The position numbers were made by a program, and so were the translations under genes. Of a stretch of DNA of 64,000 nucleotides, positions 10,488 through 21,110 are shown piece after piece (position 1 is the stretch's first letter; every line of letters starts with the position of its first letter). The notes below the pieces were generated by a model, which saw nothing but the letters and a program-made list of their open reading frames with translations, had not been told where the DNA came from and ran no database searches. Origin of the DNA: Okapia johnstoni (taxonomy: Eukaryota; Chordata; Mammalia; Artiodactyla; Giraffidae); the NCBI GenBank assembly GCA_024291935.2, contig CM044313.1, positions 80,723,001 to 80,787,000 on the forward strand, read 5' to 3'.

Positions 10488-10659
10488 AATGCAGCAGATG
10501 CAGGAGCCTAGGTTTAATCCCTCAGTTGGGAAGATCCTCTGGAGAAGGAAATGGCAACCCACTCCAGTATTCTTGCCTGAAAAACCACATGGACAGAGGA
10601 GCCTGGTGGGCTACAGGCCATGGGGTCACAAAGAGTTGGACACGACTGAGCACACACTC
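10488..10659 (+). mobile_element. Bov-tA SINE, right arm of inverted pair
   Basis: Plus-strand copy beginning inside the tRNA-like head (ATGCAGGAGCCTAGGTTTAA) and complete to the tail GGACACGACTGAGCACACAC. It is joined head to head with the minus-strand copy and shares its outer target duplication. Confidence 0.88.
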
Positions 10660-10673
10660 AACTTTAGGGTCTG

Positions 10674-11160
10674 CCTACATTTAATTTCTACTTCTTTGAT
10701 CTCTGCCACATTCAAGGCCTATATTGCGTTAACTTTATAACCCATTTCCTCACTTCCAAAAATTCACGTCTCTAATTCATTTTCTGTGCTGTTGCCTATG
10801 TGTCCAAAAATATAAATCTGACTGTTTCCCTTCATACACTAAAACCTACATTGTTTTTCTCCTTGTCTAGGGAACATTCCTGAAACCCACCTCTCTTCCC
10901 AGCTGTACAGGCATGTCCTGCTCATCTTGGGTCTTGTTTTCACTTTCCTGCCCCTTCAAACCCTCCCCATTCTTTACGACCTTGACCATGGGCTACTGTT
11001 GTGTATAAAGCCTCTTGGGATGCCCCCAGTAGAACACTCTTCCTTCCCCAGCTCCTTTCTGCTGTATCTGTCTTTCCATGGCTCTACATATGGCAGCAGC
11101 AGCATCCACAAGCCCCCGGGAGCTTTTGGAGACCACACTGAATTCATATTACAATGAGAA
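10674..11160 (+). mobile_element. Possible L2 fragment
   Basis: The pyrimidine-rich segment with CACCTCTCTTCCCAGCTG, CCCTTCAAACCCTCCCC and CCCAGCTCCTTTCTG resembles the 3' coding end of L2 elements on the plus strand. No sharp boundaries; similarity judged by eye only. Confidence 0.3.
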
Positions 11161-11267
11161 GCTTACAGCTTTTGAATACCTGCACTCAGATATATGATTA
11201 AGAAAAAAATCTCTTTCCTTCTTACTTTGGTCCAGATGCTCATTCAGCATTTTCTCCCCATCATCCA

Positions 11268-11430
11268 TGGCTTCCACGACAGAGACACAAGAGAAGTGGG
11301 TTCCATCCCTGGGTGAGGAAGGTCCACTGGAGAAGGAAATGGAAACCCATCTCCAGTATTCTTGTCTGGAAAATCCCATCAACAGAGAAGCCTGGGGGGT
11401 TACAGTCCGTGGGGTTGCAGAGTCTATAGA
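11268..11430 (+). mobile_element. Degenerate Bov-tA SINE
   Basis: GGTTCCATCCCTGGGTGAGG, then ATCTCCAGTATTCTTGTCTG, and TTACAGTCCGTGGGGTTGCA follow the Bov-tA order. The head is decayed and the tail ends early at GCAGAGTC. Confidence 0.75.
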
Positions 11431-12344
11431 TGCCATTTTAGAAACAGCAATCTGTTGTCTAGTGACATTCTATTATGTGTAGCTGAACATGCGACAATGT
11501 GGTCAGGTTCTCAGAAGATTTTCAGTTCTTTGGTGGCATTTAATTATGACCACATGGATAGAGGTTCAACTTGATTTTTTTCCTGGAACTGAGAGCTAAA
11601 AATCTACTGTTATTTATTGATTTTTTTAAAGGATACAATCTCAAAAATTTTACAAGTTGGTATAACAAACCAAAACACTGCAATTACCAAATCCCAGTCT
11701 GTTTTCCTTAGAAAAGTCCAGACACTTCAATGTAATTGAAGAGTTTTGTTTTGTCTGAGCAAATACTGTGGTTAATTCACCAGCTGCTTCCCTAGAGTTC
11801 ATAAAAATTGACCACGTAATTCCCACACTACCCACCCCTCCCCCAAATTAACTTTTCTTTTAAATGTAATTTATATTCCCTATTTTTTCTAAGAGTGGCT
11901 AACTGTGTATGATAACTTTCTTAAGTGGTATGAGGGGAAAAGCTAATATACATTGTTGTTCTATCTGGTCCAGAGGATTTCTGATAATCTCATTAGGGTA
12001 GAGATGAAATGGTATCATTTGAATGTTTTACATGGGTCATTTATATAACTAGAGTAATAAGTTATTTTCATCGTGGAAAATATAAAAAAGAGAAATAGCC
12101 CTTACCCTGTCAAAACAAAAACAGAGAGAAACAGAAGTCATAGGATTAAAAGGCACTGTTGCTTTCCTTTTGCCAGTAAAAGGGGCAGTGATACACACAG
12201 TGGAAATTTGGACAATGAGGTCAGTATAAATCTGCCCAGTGATATTGATGCTGACAGTTATACTAGCAGAGTATGCTGCACACACTTTTTAGGGCTCCCT
12301 GGACTCATCAAACTACAAAACCAACTTTGATTTTGATAAGTGTT
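11431..12344. other. Unassigned AT-rich DNA
   Basis: About 0.9 kb without a recognised repeat or credible coding segment, ending at the BovB target duplication. Confidence 0.45.
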
Positions 12345-12358
12345 ACTGACTAGAAACC

Positions 12359-15339
12359 ACTTCAGGATTCTTGCCTTGAGAACCCCATGAACAGTATGAA
12401 AAGGCAAAAAGATAGGACACTGAAAGATGAACTCCCCAGGTCAGTAAGTGCCCAATATGCTACTGGAGATCAGTGGAGAAATAACTCCAGAAAGAATGAT
12501 GGGATGGAGCCAAAGCAAAAACGATACCCAGCTGTGGATGTGACTGGTGATAGAAGCAAAGTCCGATGCTGTAAAGAGCAATATTGCATAGGAACCTGGA
12601 ATGTTAGGTACATGAATCAAGGCAAATTGGAAGTGGTCAAACAGGAGATGGCAAGAGTGAATGTTGACATCCTAAGAATCAGCAAACTATGATGGATTGG
12701 AATGGGTGAATTTAACTCAGATGACCATTATATCTACTACTGTGGGCAAGAATCCCTTAGAAGAAATGGAGTAGCCACCATGGTCAACAAAAGAGTCCAA
12801 AATACAGACTTGGATGCAATCTCAAAAACGATAGAATGATCTCTGTTCATTTCTAAGGCAAACCATTCAATATCACAGTAATCCAAGTCTATGCCCTGAC
12901 CAGTAATGCTGAAGAAGCTGAAGTTGAATGCTTCTGTGAAGACCTACAAGACCTTATAGAACTAACATCCAAAAGAGATGTCCTTTTCATCATAGGGGAC
13001 TGGAATGCAAAAGTAGGAAGTCAAGAAATACCTGGAGTAACAGGCAAACTTGACCTTGGAATACAGAATGAAGCAGGGCAAAGGCTAATAGAGTTTTGCC
13101 AAGAGAATGCACTGGTCATAGCAAACACCCTCTTCCAACAACACAAGAGAAGACTCTACACATGGACATCACCAGATGGTCAACATCGAAATCAGGTTAA
13201 TTATATTTTTTGCAGCCAAAGATGGAGCTGTACTATACAATCAGCAAAAACAAGACCCGGAGCTGACTGTGGATCAGATCATGAACTCCTTATTGCCAAA
13301 TTCAGACTGAAATTGAAGAAAGTGGAGAAAACCACTAGACCATTCAGGTATGACCTAAATCAAATCCCTTATGACTATACAGTAGAAGTGAGAATTAGAT
13401 TTAAAGGACTACATCTGATAGACAGAGTGCCTGAAGAACTATGGACAGAGGTTCGTGACATTGTACAGGAAGCTATGATTAAGACCATCCCCAAGGCAAA
13501 ATGGCTGTCTGAGGAGGCCTTACAAAGAGCTGTGAAAAGAAGAGAAGCAAAAGGCAAGGGAGAAAAGGAAAGATATTCCCATCTGAATGTAGAGTTCCAA
13601 AGAATAGCAAGGAGAGATAAGAAAGCCTTCCTCAGTGATCAATGAAAAGAAATAGAGGAAAACAATAGAATGGGAAAGACCAGAGATCTCTTCAAGAAAA
13701 TTAGAGATACCAAGGGAACATTTCATGCAAAGATGGGCTCAATAAAGGACAGAGATGGTATGGACCTAACATAAGCAGAAGATATTAAGACGAGGTGGCA
13801 AGAATACACAGAAGACTTGTGCAAAAAAGTCCTTCACGACCCAGACAATCATGGTGGTGTGATTACTCACCTAGAACCAGACATCCTGGAATGTGAAGTC
13901 AAGTGGGCCTTAGAAAGCATCACTACAAACAAAGCTAGTGGATGTGATGGAGTTCCAGTTGAGCTATTTCAAATCCTAAAAGATGACGTTGTGAAAGTGC
14001 TGCACTCAATATGCCAGTAAATATGGAAAACTCAGCAGTGGCCACAGGACTGGAAAAGGTCAGTTTTCATTCCAATCCCAAAGAAAGACAATGCCAAAGA
14101 ATGCTCAGCGTACCACACAATTGCACTCATCTCACACGCTAGCAAAGTAACCATCAAAATTCTCCAAGCCAGGCTTCGACAATATGTGAACCATGAACTT
14201 CCAGATGTTCAAGCTGGTTTTAGAAAAGGCAGAGGAACCAGAGATCAAATTGTCAACATCCTCTGGATCATCAAAAAAGCAAGAGAGTACCAGAAAAACA
14301 TCTATTTCTGCTTTACTGGCTATGCCAAAGCCTTTGACTGTGACCTGCCTCTTGAGAAATCTGTATGCAGGTCAAGAAGCAACAGTTAGAACTGGACATG
14401 GAACAACAGACTGGTTCCAAATCAGGAAAGGAGTACGTCAAGGCTGTATATTGTCACCTGCTTATTTAACTTACATGCAGAGTACATCATGAGAAATGCT
14501 GGACTGGATGAAGCACAAGCTGGAATCAAGACTGCTGGGAGAAATATCAATAGCCTCAGATATGCAAATAACACCACACTTATGGCAGAAAGTGAAGAAG
14601 AACTAAAGAGCCTCTTGATGAAAGTGAAAGAGGAGAGTGAAAAAGTTGACTTAAAACTCAACATTCAGAAAACTAAGATCATGGCATCTGGCCCCATCAC
14701 TTCATGGCAAATAGATGGGGAAGCAATGGAAACAGTGACAGACTATTTTAGGGGGCTCCAAAATCACTGCAGATGGTGACTGCAGCCATGAAATTAAAAG
14801 ACGCTTGCTTCTTGGAAGAAAAGTTATGATCAACCTAGAGAGCATATTAAAAAGCAGGGACATTACTTTGCTGCCAAAGATCCATCTAGTTAACGCTATG
14901 ATTTTTCCGGTAGTCATGTGTGGATGTGAGAGTTGGACTATAAAGAAAGCTGAGTGCCAAAGACTTGATGCTTTTGAACTGTGGTGTTGAAGAAGACTCT
15001 TGAGAGTCCCTTGGACTTCAAGGAAATTAAACCAGTCCATCCTAAAGGAAATCGGTCCTGAATATTCATTGAAAGGACTGATGCTAAAGCTGAAGCTCCA
15101 ATACTTTGTCCACCTGATGTGAAGAACTGACTCATTGGAAAAGACCCTGATGCTGGGAAAGATTGAAGGTGGGAGGAGAAGGGGATGACAGAGGATGAGA
15201 TGGTTGCATGGCATCATGGACTCAATGGACATGAGTTTGAGTAAGCTCTGGGAGTTGGTGATGGACAGGGAAGCCTGGTGTGTGGCAGTCCATGGGGTCA
15301 CAAAGAGTTGAACCTGACTGAGCGACTCACCTGAACTCA
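12359..15339 (+). mobile_element. Near-full-length BovB (RTE) LINE
   Basis: An almost complete BovB copy of about 2.98 kb against roughly 3.2 kb for the usual element, so only a little of the 5' end is missing. It is flanked by a perfect 14-bp target duplication ACTGACTAGAAACC (12345-12358 and 15340-15353), which fixes both ends. In order it holds a 5' leader, an apurinic-type endonuclease segment (about 12580-13310), a reverse-transcriptase segment (about 13800-14780) and the C-terminal and tail segment shared with the many short copies in this window. The ORF is broken many times, so the element cannot move itself. It stands in otherwise unassigned unique DNA. Confidence 0.95.
12387..15330 (+). 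pseudogene. BovB endonuclease/reverse-transcriptase ORF, inactivated
   Basis: In active RTE elements one protein nicks DNA and reverse transcribes the LINE RNA at the nick. Here remnants of its domains can be read: endonuclease words GTWNVRYMNQGK (near 12593), GDWNAKVGSQE (near 12998) and the catalytic-type GSDHELL (near 13270); RT words QAGFRKGRGTRDQI (near 14207) and RQGCILSPAYL (near 14437). The catalytic YADD box is changed to YANN at 14561-14572. Stops follow at about 12691, 12837, 13643 and elsewhere. At about 14342 the text jumps from AAAGCCTTTGACTGTG to ACCTGCCTCTTGAG; the copy at 54059-55163 keeps about 65-70 more bases there, so this copy has an internal deletion. The C-terminal part (14805-14990) is open for 61 codons. 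Confidence 0.9.
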
Positions 15340-15444
15340 ACTGACTAGAAACCTACTGGGTTATTAAGGGCAATTAAAATGTGACTAAGGCTTTTTTTAA
15401 AAATAAATAAAATATGAATCTCATTTCCGAAGTACATCAGAATT

Positions 15445-15587
15445 TCTTTGGCTGCACTGGGTCTCAGTTGCAGCATGCACACTCTTTAGTTTGGCATATG
15501 GGATCTAGTCCCCTGACCAGGGATGGAACTGGCCCTCCTGCATTGGAGGCATGGAATCTTAGCCACTGGACCACCAGGGAAGTCCCA
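15445..15587 (-). mobile_element. CHR-type SINE
   Basis: Reversed head CCACTGGACCACCAGGGAAG at 15566-15585 and the body GGGATCTAGTCCCCTGACCA. The left end begins TTTGGCTGCACTGGGTCTCA. The A-rich tail is poorly kept. Confidence 0.8.
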
Positions 15588-16351
15588 GGCGAACATAAGA
15601 ATTTCATTCTTGCGTCTCTCTCTTGCCCACTTGAGTTTTAGCCCCTAAGAAAGAGGGAATGGATGGCATGCCTGACACTAGGGTTTTATGCCTTGACTAA
15701 GCAAAAATTGTGAGAACATCTGTTTTAAGCCTACCATGCATTTCAAGCCTAGAGGACAGTGCAGGAAGCTAAAACTCTGCTCCTCCCTCCACACATTAAG
15801 CCTCATTCCAGTAGGACTCCTTTCACTGAATCCCTCCATGACCATCCCCCTTCTCCCTCTTGTCTGCTCTTCTCTGACTAAATCACCTCCTTTGTCCTCT
15901 AGGCTCTCACTTAAAAAAGAATACCCTCTTTCACAGGACTTGTTACCTGGTATTGTGATTTCTTCTCGGTTTGTGCTTTAACACCCTCAGGCCAGTATAC
16001 GGAGGACTTGAGACAGTTGGTTGTGTTTGTATCTGTCTCCATTCCTAGACCATGAATCCCCAGAGGAGAACTCATCCTGTCCACCCCTCTCTCACCACCA
16101 CCACTGACACATATGCATCCCTCTGTGGTCACATCATCTTATAAAGCATTAATGAATGAATTTGTGATTGAGTGTCTGGGGAAAATATACTCTAACGTTA
16201 GTCACCCCTAATAGGCTGACTCTATCTGGATCAGTCTATGGCTGATCACTGCTTTCAGTCCCCAAAGAATAAAGTGATCTCCTCCAGACTTTTGGAGGCC
16301 AATTTCTAAGCCCTGCTGCAGTTTTCAGGTCAGGTAATATGAACAGCCCTG
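15588..16351. other. Unassigned, pyrimidine-rich part possibly L2
   Basis: 15770-15910 is CT-rich (CTCCCTCTTGTCTGCTC) and may be L2-derived, but boundaries are not visible. No gene seen. Confidence 0.4.
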
Positions 16352-16730
16352 TTTTAGTTTGCCAGGGCTACCGTAACAAAGACTGCCAACTGGGTGGCTT
16401 AAATGATAGATATTTATGTTCCTGCAGTTCTGGAGGCTGAAAGTCTAAGAACAAGGTGTGGGCAGGTTTTGTTTCTCCAGGGAACTCTTCTTGGCTCGCG
16501 GATGGTTGTCCTCTTAGCAGCACGCTCATGTGGGCTTTTCTCCTTGTGTGCATCCTTGGTGTCACCACCTCAGTTCAGGACACCAGATGTATTGGATTGG
16601 AGCCCCACCCTGAAAGCCTCATGTTAACTCAGTCATCTCTTTTTAGGTCCTATTTCCAAATGCAGTCGCTTTCTGGAATGGGAGTTGGGACTTGAACATG
16701 CGAATCTTGGGGAACACAATTCAGTCCTTA
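16352..16730 (-). mobile_element. MLT1-type MaLR LTR
   Basis: Reversed landmarks GTTTGCCAGGGCTACCGTAA, GGGTGGCTTAAATGATAG, CTGCAGTTCTGGAGGCTG, TTAACTCAGTCATCTCTTTT and GGAACACAATTCAGTCC appear in the correct order. Confidence 0.78.
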
Positions 16731-17006
16731 TCAGGCTCTAGCACAGGTTCTCTAGTTTACTACCAACAGGTCCCACTGCCAAATAAACAGAGAGAGCGCT
16801 ACAGCCTTTGGAAGCAGTCAGAGGCTTGTTGAGGGAACTTTTGGGGGGCTCACAATTCATGTGTTGAGATTCACTAATGCAGAGGCCTAGGAAACTTACG
16901 GGGTGGGGGGCAGTGAGAATATAAACTGTGGTGGTGGGTGGGACTGCTGGGAGGGAGATCCTCTTGCGATAAAGATGTGTAGAGAAAACTTTGTGCTTTA
17001 TGGGAA

Positions 17007-17210
17007 AACTGTGCATTGCTGTAAAGAGCTAGATAAGAAGTATTTCCTCTCTCTCTGTCTGGGCGACTCAAAAATACCTTTGTAGCTGGAAAGTAGCCAT
17101 AGGCAATGCCTAAATGAATGGATGTGGCCATGTTCCAATAAAGCTTTATTTACAAAAACAGGCAGCTGGCTGGATTGGGTCTGCAGGCCTTAAGTGCCCT
17201 GGTCTAGAGC
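17007..17210 (-). mobile_element. MER58-type hAT-Charlie MITE
   Basis: GCTGTAAAGAGCTAGATAAG, AGTAGCCATAGGCAATGCC and TGTTCCAATAAAGCTTTATT, then ACAAAAACAGGCAGCTGGCT are the reverse-strand landmarks of this nonautonomous DNA transposon. The inverted ends are eroded. Confidence 0.75.
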
Positions 17211-18160
17211 ACACCCTTCCTGATTTTGATTTTATATAGATTCTGAGCCTGTCATTTGAACTGTTTTACAGCTCATAGACAAATGATAGCAATGCAAAAT
17301 ATCCTTGACCCTAAGGATGTAAAGTTTTGACCCTGGGAATTTCAATTGACTTCCTTCTCTGCCTTTGGAAGAAGGCAGTCTTGCCTGAATTTGCACATTT
17401 CTTTCAATATTCCTGATCTATAAAAATATCTACCCTTTGGATTCTCCAGTTTTCCTCCTTCATTAATAATGAGTTAAATAAAATCTTTAACATGCATTCA
17501 TTTTTTATCTATAGGAGGGTCGTAATTTTGTCTTTTAAAAAAATTATCTTTTTAACAACTTAAATACTGCTGGGCACTGTTTGAAAGGGCTTGGAAACTG
17601 CACTAAGATCATTGTGATTCTGCCTTCTGGAGCAATGGTCTTTAAACTTTTTGATTATATGCCTTTGTTAGCAAATATTTTTAACCACCCTGCCTTGACA
17701 TACAAATATAGTATACTACATTCAGTATTGTACATAGACTAACATACATAAACATAAAAAAAATAAATAATATGAAAAATAAAGAACTTGCAATAGTTTC
17801 TTTGCATATCCCAATGGATCTTCTTCCTAACACCTTTGGTTCTCTTCACTATTTTTCTGGACAATAGTGAACCACAAATATTAACAAGTTGGGGGAAAAA
17901 AAGATCTGAGTTAACCCCAATAGACAAACAAAGCACATTTTTGTAAAAACTGACTATAATTTGAGTTGATTGGCTCAGGGGATGGTAGAATTCCTCCTAA
18001 AGAGAGAACTGCACCTTCGTCCTGGAAAATAGCTTAATGGAACTGATTGGTTATAAAAGGTGAGCTCAGGCGGTCATAGCTAGATGCAAGCAGGTTCCAC
18101 ATGAAGAGTTAAATTGCTTGTCTAACAAACATGAGGATTTCAGTATTGTCTACTAGAGCT
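17211..18160. other. Unassigned DNA
   Basis: About 0.95 kb, AT-rich from 17680 to 17790, without a recognised repeat or exon. Confidence 0.45.
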
Positions 18161-18343
18161 GAGTAATCCTTGGTGGTCCAGCAGTAAAGAATCTGCCTGC
18201 AATACAAGAGACATGAGTTCAGTCTCTGGGTCAGGAAGATCCCCTGGAGAAGGAAATGGCAACCCATTCCAGTATTCTTTCCTGGAAAGTCCCACTGACA
18301 GAGGACCCTGGTGGGCTACAGTCCATGGGGTGGCAAGAGCTGG
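18161..18343 (+). mobile_element. Bov-tA SINE
   Basis: Diverged head CCTTGGTGGTCCAGCAGTAA, normal body, and a tail cut short after CATGGGGTGGCAAGAG. Confidence 0.85.
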
Positions 18344-18681
18344 GAGTGGAAGCTGTTAGGACTTTGGCAGAGAAGATGGGGAGGGGTTCTACTCTAATGA
18401 GGGAAGCTCTTGAGCAACATGGCAGAGAGTGAGGTCACAGCTTCGAGTGGATCACAGCCAGGGAGACACAGAAAACGCCAGAGAAGTACAGCAAGTTCCG
18501 TACATACAAATGAGTTCCATTCCAAGAGCACATTCATTAAGTCCAATTTGTTTGTAAGTCCAACAAAGTTAGCCTAGGTACTCAACTAACACAATTGGCT
18601 AGGTGGTACTATACAGGTATAGGTTTATAACACTTTTCACACAAATAATACATAAAAACAAACACAAAAAATAAATAAAAC

Positions 18682-18920
18682 TTTTTTTTTTGACTGTACC
18701 ATGCAGCATGGGGATCCTAGTTCCCTGCCCAGGAATGGAACCCGTGCCCCCTGCACTGGAAGCGGGGAGTATTTTTTTTTTTTGGCTTAAACAGCAAACA
18801 TGTAATTTTCACAGTTCTGAAGGCTAAGTCCAAGATCAAGGAGCTAAAAGATTTGGTGTCTGGTGATGCTCTCTTTGTTGAAGCATGGCGTCTTGACCAC
18901 TGAACCACCAGAGAAGTCCC
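18682..18920 (-). mobile_element. CHR-type SINE split by a second insertion
   Basis: The A-tail reads as T residues at 18682-18691; the body follows (GTTCCCTGCCCAGGAATGG). The head reads CCACTGAACCACCAGAGAAG at 18898-18917. The two parts are separated by the fragment at 18771-18879. Confidence 0.8.
18771..18879 (-). mobile_element. Retro-inserted MaLR fragment with poly-A
   Basis: A 109-bp insert reading on the minus strand as the 3' part of an MLT1-type LTR (CTTGATCTTGGACTTAGCC, CAGAACTGTGAAAATTAC) followed by about 12 A residues (T run at 18772-18783). It is flanked by GAAGCGGGGAGT (18759-18770) and GAAGCATGGCGT (18880-18891), the SINE sequence duplicated. Tail plus duplication point to LINE-mediated insertion of a polyadenylated transcript that ended at an LTR polyadenylation site. 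Confidence 0.6.
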
Positions 18921-19189
18921 CAGAAAACATTTTTAATCTTACAGTGCAATATCTTGAAAGTACAGTAGTATAATACAACAACTGGCATACAGGGACTGGC
19001 ATCAAGTGAACAGGCAAGAAAAGTTACTGACTGGAGGAGGAAGAGGGGGTGGGAGATGGTAGAGCTGAAGGATCATCTGAAGGAGATGGAGGGCATACCA
19101 CAGTTTCATTCACAACTTACATTGATGGAACACACATTAGCATCTTTGAAAGTTTGCAACTTGAGGTTTCCAATGTAGAGGACTCACTG

Positions 19190-19916
19190 TATCTTTAAAC
19201 AATTGTGTTGATGGTTACTCTGACTGTGCCATTTATGCTCAATCATTTCTGGAGATTCCATAAAAATCTGCTTTTGCTTAATGGAATCGAAATGAAAGCA
19301 GCTAGTAACTCTGAAATTCTTTAAGGTGACGAGAGGCAAAGAGAACCAAGATCTGCATGTGACCTGGGAGCAGAGTTGAGGAGCCAGAGTGGGGAAAGAA
19401 GCAGAGATGGAGCTGGGCTATGACCCTAAAAGTGTGATGGGGAGACTACATCTGGCAGTAATATAGGGTGAGGCCTCAGCAATATCATTTCATAACTAAG
19501 GAAAGATGACTGCTGAGCACTAGAGTATTAGAGGATTTTCAGCAGCAGACTGTTGGGTTACCTGTTTTGAAAAATGTGGTGATGGATTGGAGAGCAACGA
19601 CACTAGAAACAGTGAACCAGTTAAGAGATTGCTGGAACACCCGGCAAGGATGATGAGAACAGAACGGGGACACAGGGAGTGTTTATTCTAGAGGTAGAGT
19701 TTGTAGAACTGTGTGATGAGGGGAAAGAGGAGAGTCGATAGAAATAACATTTATGAAGCTTGGGTGGTTGGGTATCTGGTGACATGTCATTCCCTGAATT
19801 AGGAAACATATGAAGAACAGGTTTTCAGGAAAGATAATGGGTTCATAGTAGGATAGGCTGAATTTGAGATGCCCATGAAACCTGGTGGAGAGAGGCTACA
19901 AGGAGTTGACAATAAG
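19190..19916. other. Unassigned DNA
   Basis: No repeat or gene recognised over about 0.7 kb. Confidence 0.45.
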
Positions 19917-20117
19917 ACTTCCCAGATGGCTCAGTGGTAAAGAATCTTCCTGCAATGCAGGAGACTCGAGTTAGATCTCTGGGTTGGGAAGATCCCCTGG
20001 AGAAGGGAATGACAACCCACTTCAGTGTTCTTGCCTGGAGAATCCCATGGACAGTGGAGCCTGGCAGGGCTGCAGTCCATGGGGTTGCAAAGGATCAGGC
20101 ATGAACTAGTAATTAAA
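19917..20117 (+). mobile_element. Bov-tA SINE
   Basis: Head CCCAGATGGCTCAGTGGTAA through body to TGCAAAGGATCAGGCATGAA. ACAATA is shared by both flanks as a weak target duplication. Confidence 0.88.
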
Positions 20118-20229
20118 CAATATCACAGGAGAAAGATCAAGGCTAAAGACATCTCTGGGAATTGTCCTCTAAAATGTGTCATGATTTTTGTTTATTGCCC
20201 TTTGACAAATGTTAAGAAAACAATACTCT

Positions 20230-20680
20230 TTTAGTTTATTTACTCATTCATTCAAACTTAATGAGTAGGCAAACCATGTGCTAGATTCTAGGGCTTCCCA
20301 GGTGGTGTTAGTGGTAAAGAACCCGCCTACCAATGCAGAAGACATAAGAAACATGGGTTCGATCCCTGGGTAGGGAAGATCCCCTGGAGGAGGGCATGGC
20401 AACCCACTCCAGTATTCTTTGCCTGGAGAATCCCATGGACAGAGGAGCCTGTCCATAGTGTTGCAAAGAGTCGGATGTGATTGAAGTGACTTAGCACACA
20501 CATTCATCCTAGACTCTAGGGGTAAATGATGAATAAGATCTTTCAGAAACTCATAGCCTTATCGGAGGATTAGGTCACAAGCTAAAAGCAGAGCTGCAGG
20601 TGTGGGGAGCACTCAGAACCCCAGGGTTGTTACAGAGGCTCTTTTAAATTGAAGACATTTGAGATTCAACAGATACAGAA
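20230..20680 (-). mobile_element. L2-like 3' region split by a SINE
   Basis: TTTACTCATTCATTCAAACT and AAACCATGTGCTAGATTCTA on the left, GGTAAATGATGAATAAGATC on the right. The order matches the reverse strand of the 3' region of L2-class repeats. Family judged by eye. Confidence 0.38.
20294..20508 (+). mobile_element. Bov-tA SINE, GTGTTAG head variant
   Basis: Head CTTCCCAGGTGGTGTTAGTG and tail GAAGTGACTTAGCACACACA. Flanked by CTAGATTCTAGGG (20281-20293) and CTAGACTCTAGGG (20509-20521), a 13-bp duplication with one mismatch. Confidence 0.92.
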
Positions 20681-20749
20681 AGAGGCCTTCTCAGAGCTTC
20701 TCTTATCTGACTTAAGGCAGAAACTTTTGAGAAATGAGGCATGCCATAA

Positions 20750-21110
20750 ATTCTCTCTTTGGGACAGGTCTGCCCCCAGGAGAGACCAAGAGGAAAACCT
20801 ACCATAAAACCCTTCTCTGGGGGAAATTTGATCCTGATAAAGTCAGAAAGACTGCTCATGCCTGTGGAGACAAACATTACCACAAACTTTATCTCTTGTT
20901 TGTTCTAAAAAAATCTGTTTGTCTTTTCTAAAGAAACCTATTTGTTCTTCCCATAGGAGTCTGTCTCCCTCCTCGCCTTTTCTACCTATCTACTATTTCT
21001 AATAACCCTTTAAGTTACTCATCGCTGAGTACTTGCATTTATGCACATTGCACATGTAAATAAACTGTTTTTCCCTGTTAATCTGTCTTTTGTTAGTTTA
21101 ATCCATAGGC
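20750..21110 (+). mobile_element. Probable ERV solo LTR
   Basis: An AATAAA signal (in TGTAAATAAACTGTTTTTCC near 21056) is followed by the TTAATCTGTCTTTTGTTAG type of U5 seen in gamma-like ERV LTRs. No gag-pol-env sequence lies on either side, so if it is an LTR it is solitary. The 5' boundary is approximate. Confidence 0.45.

Larger units (their letters stand above)
18489..19189. mobile_element. DNA transposon remnant with nested SINE
   Basis: The ends are imperfect inverted repeats (CAGCAAGTTCCGTACATACA at 18489; its partner ATGTAGAGGACTCACTG ends at 19189), and both are bordered by TA. CAG...CTG ends and a TA target are features of Tc1/mariner-Tigger type elements. A CHR SINE at 18682-18920 interrupts the interior. 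No transposase frame remains; the family name is not certain. Confidence 0.55.

Noticed and set aside
10011..10562. 183-codon minus-strand ORF as a gene
   Set aside because: Most of it is Bov-tA sequence from the inverted pair.
15445..15587. Classifying CHR copies as Bov-tA
   Set aside because: The heads look alike (CCTGGTGG) but the body lacks the Bov-A unit and BovB tail and ends A-rich.
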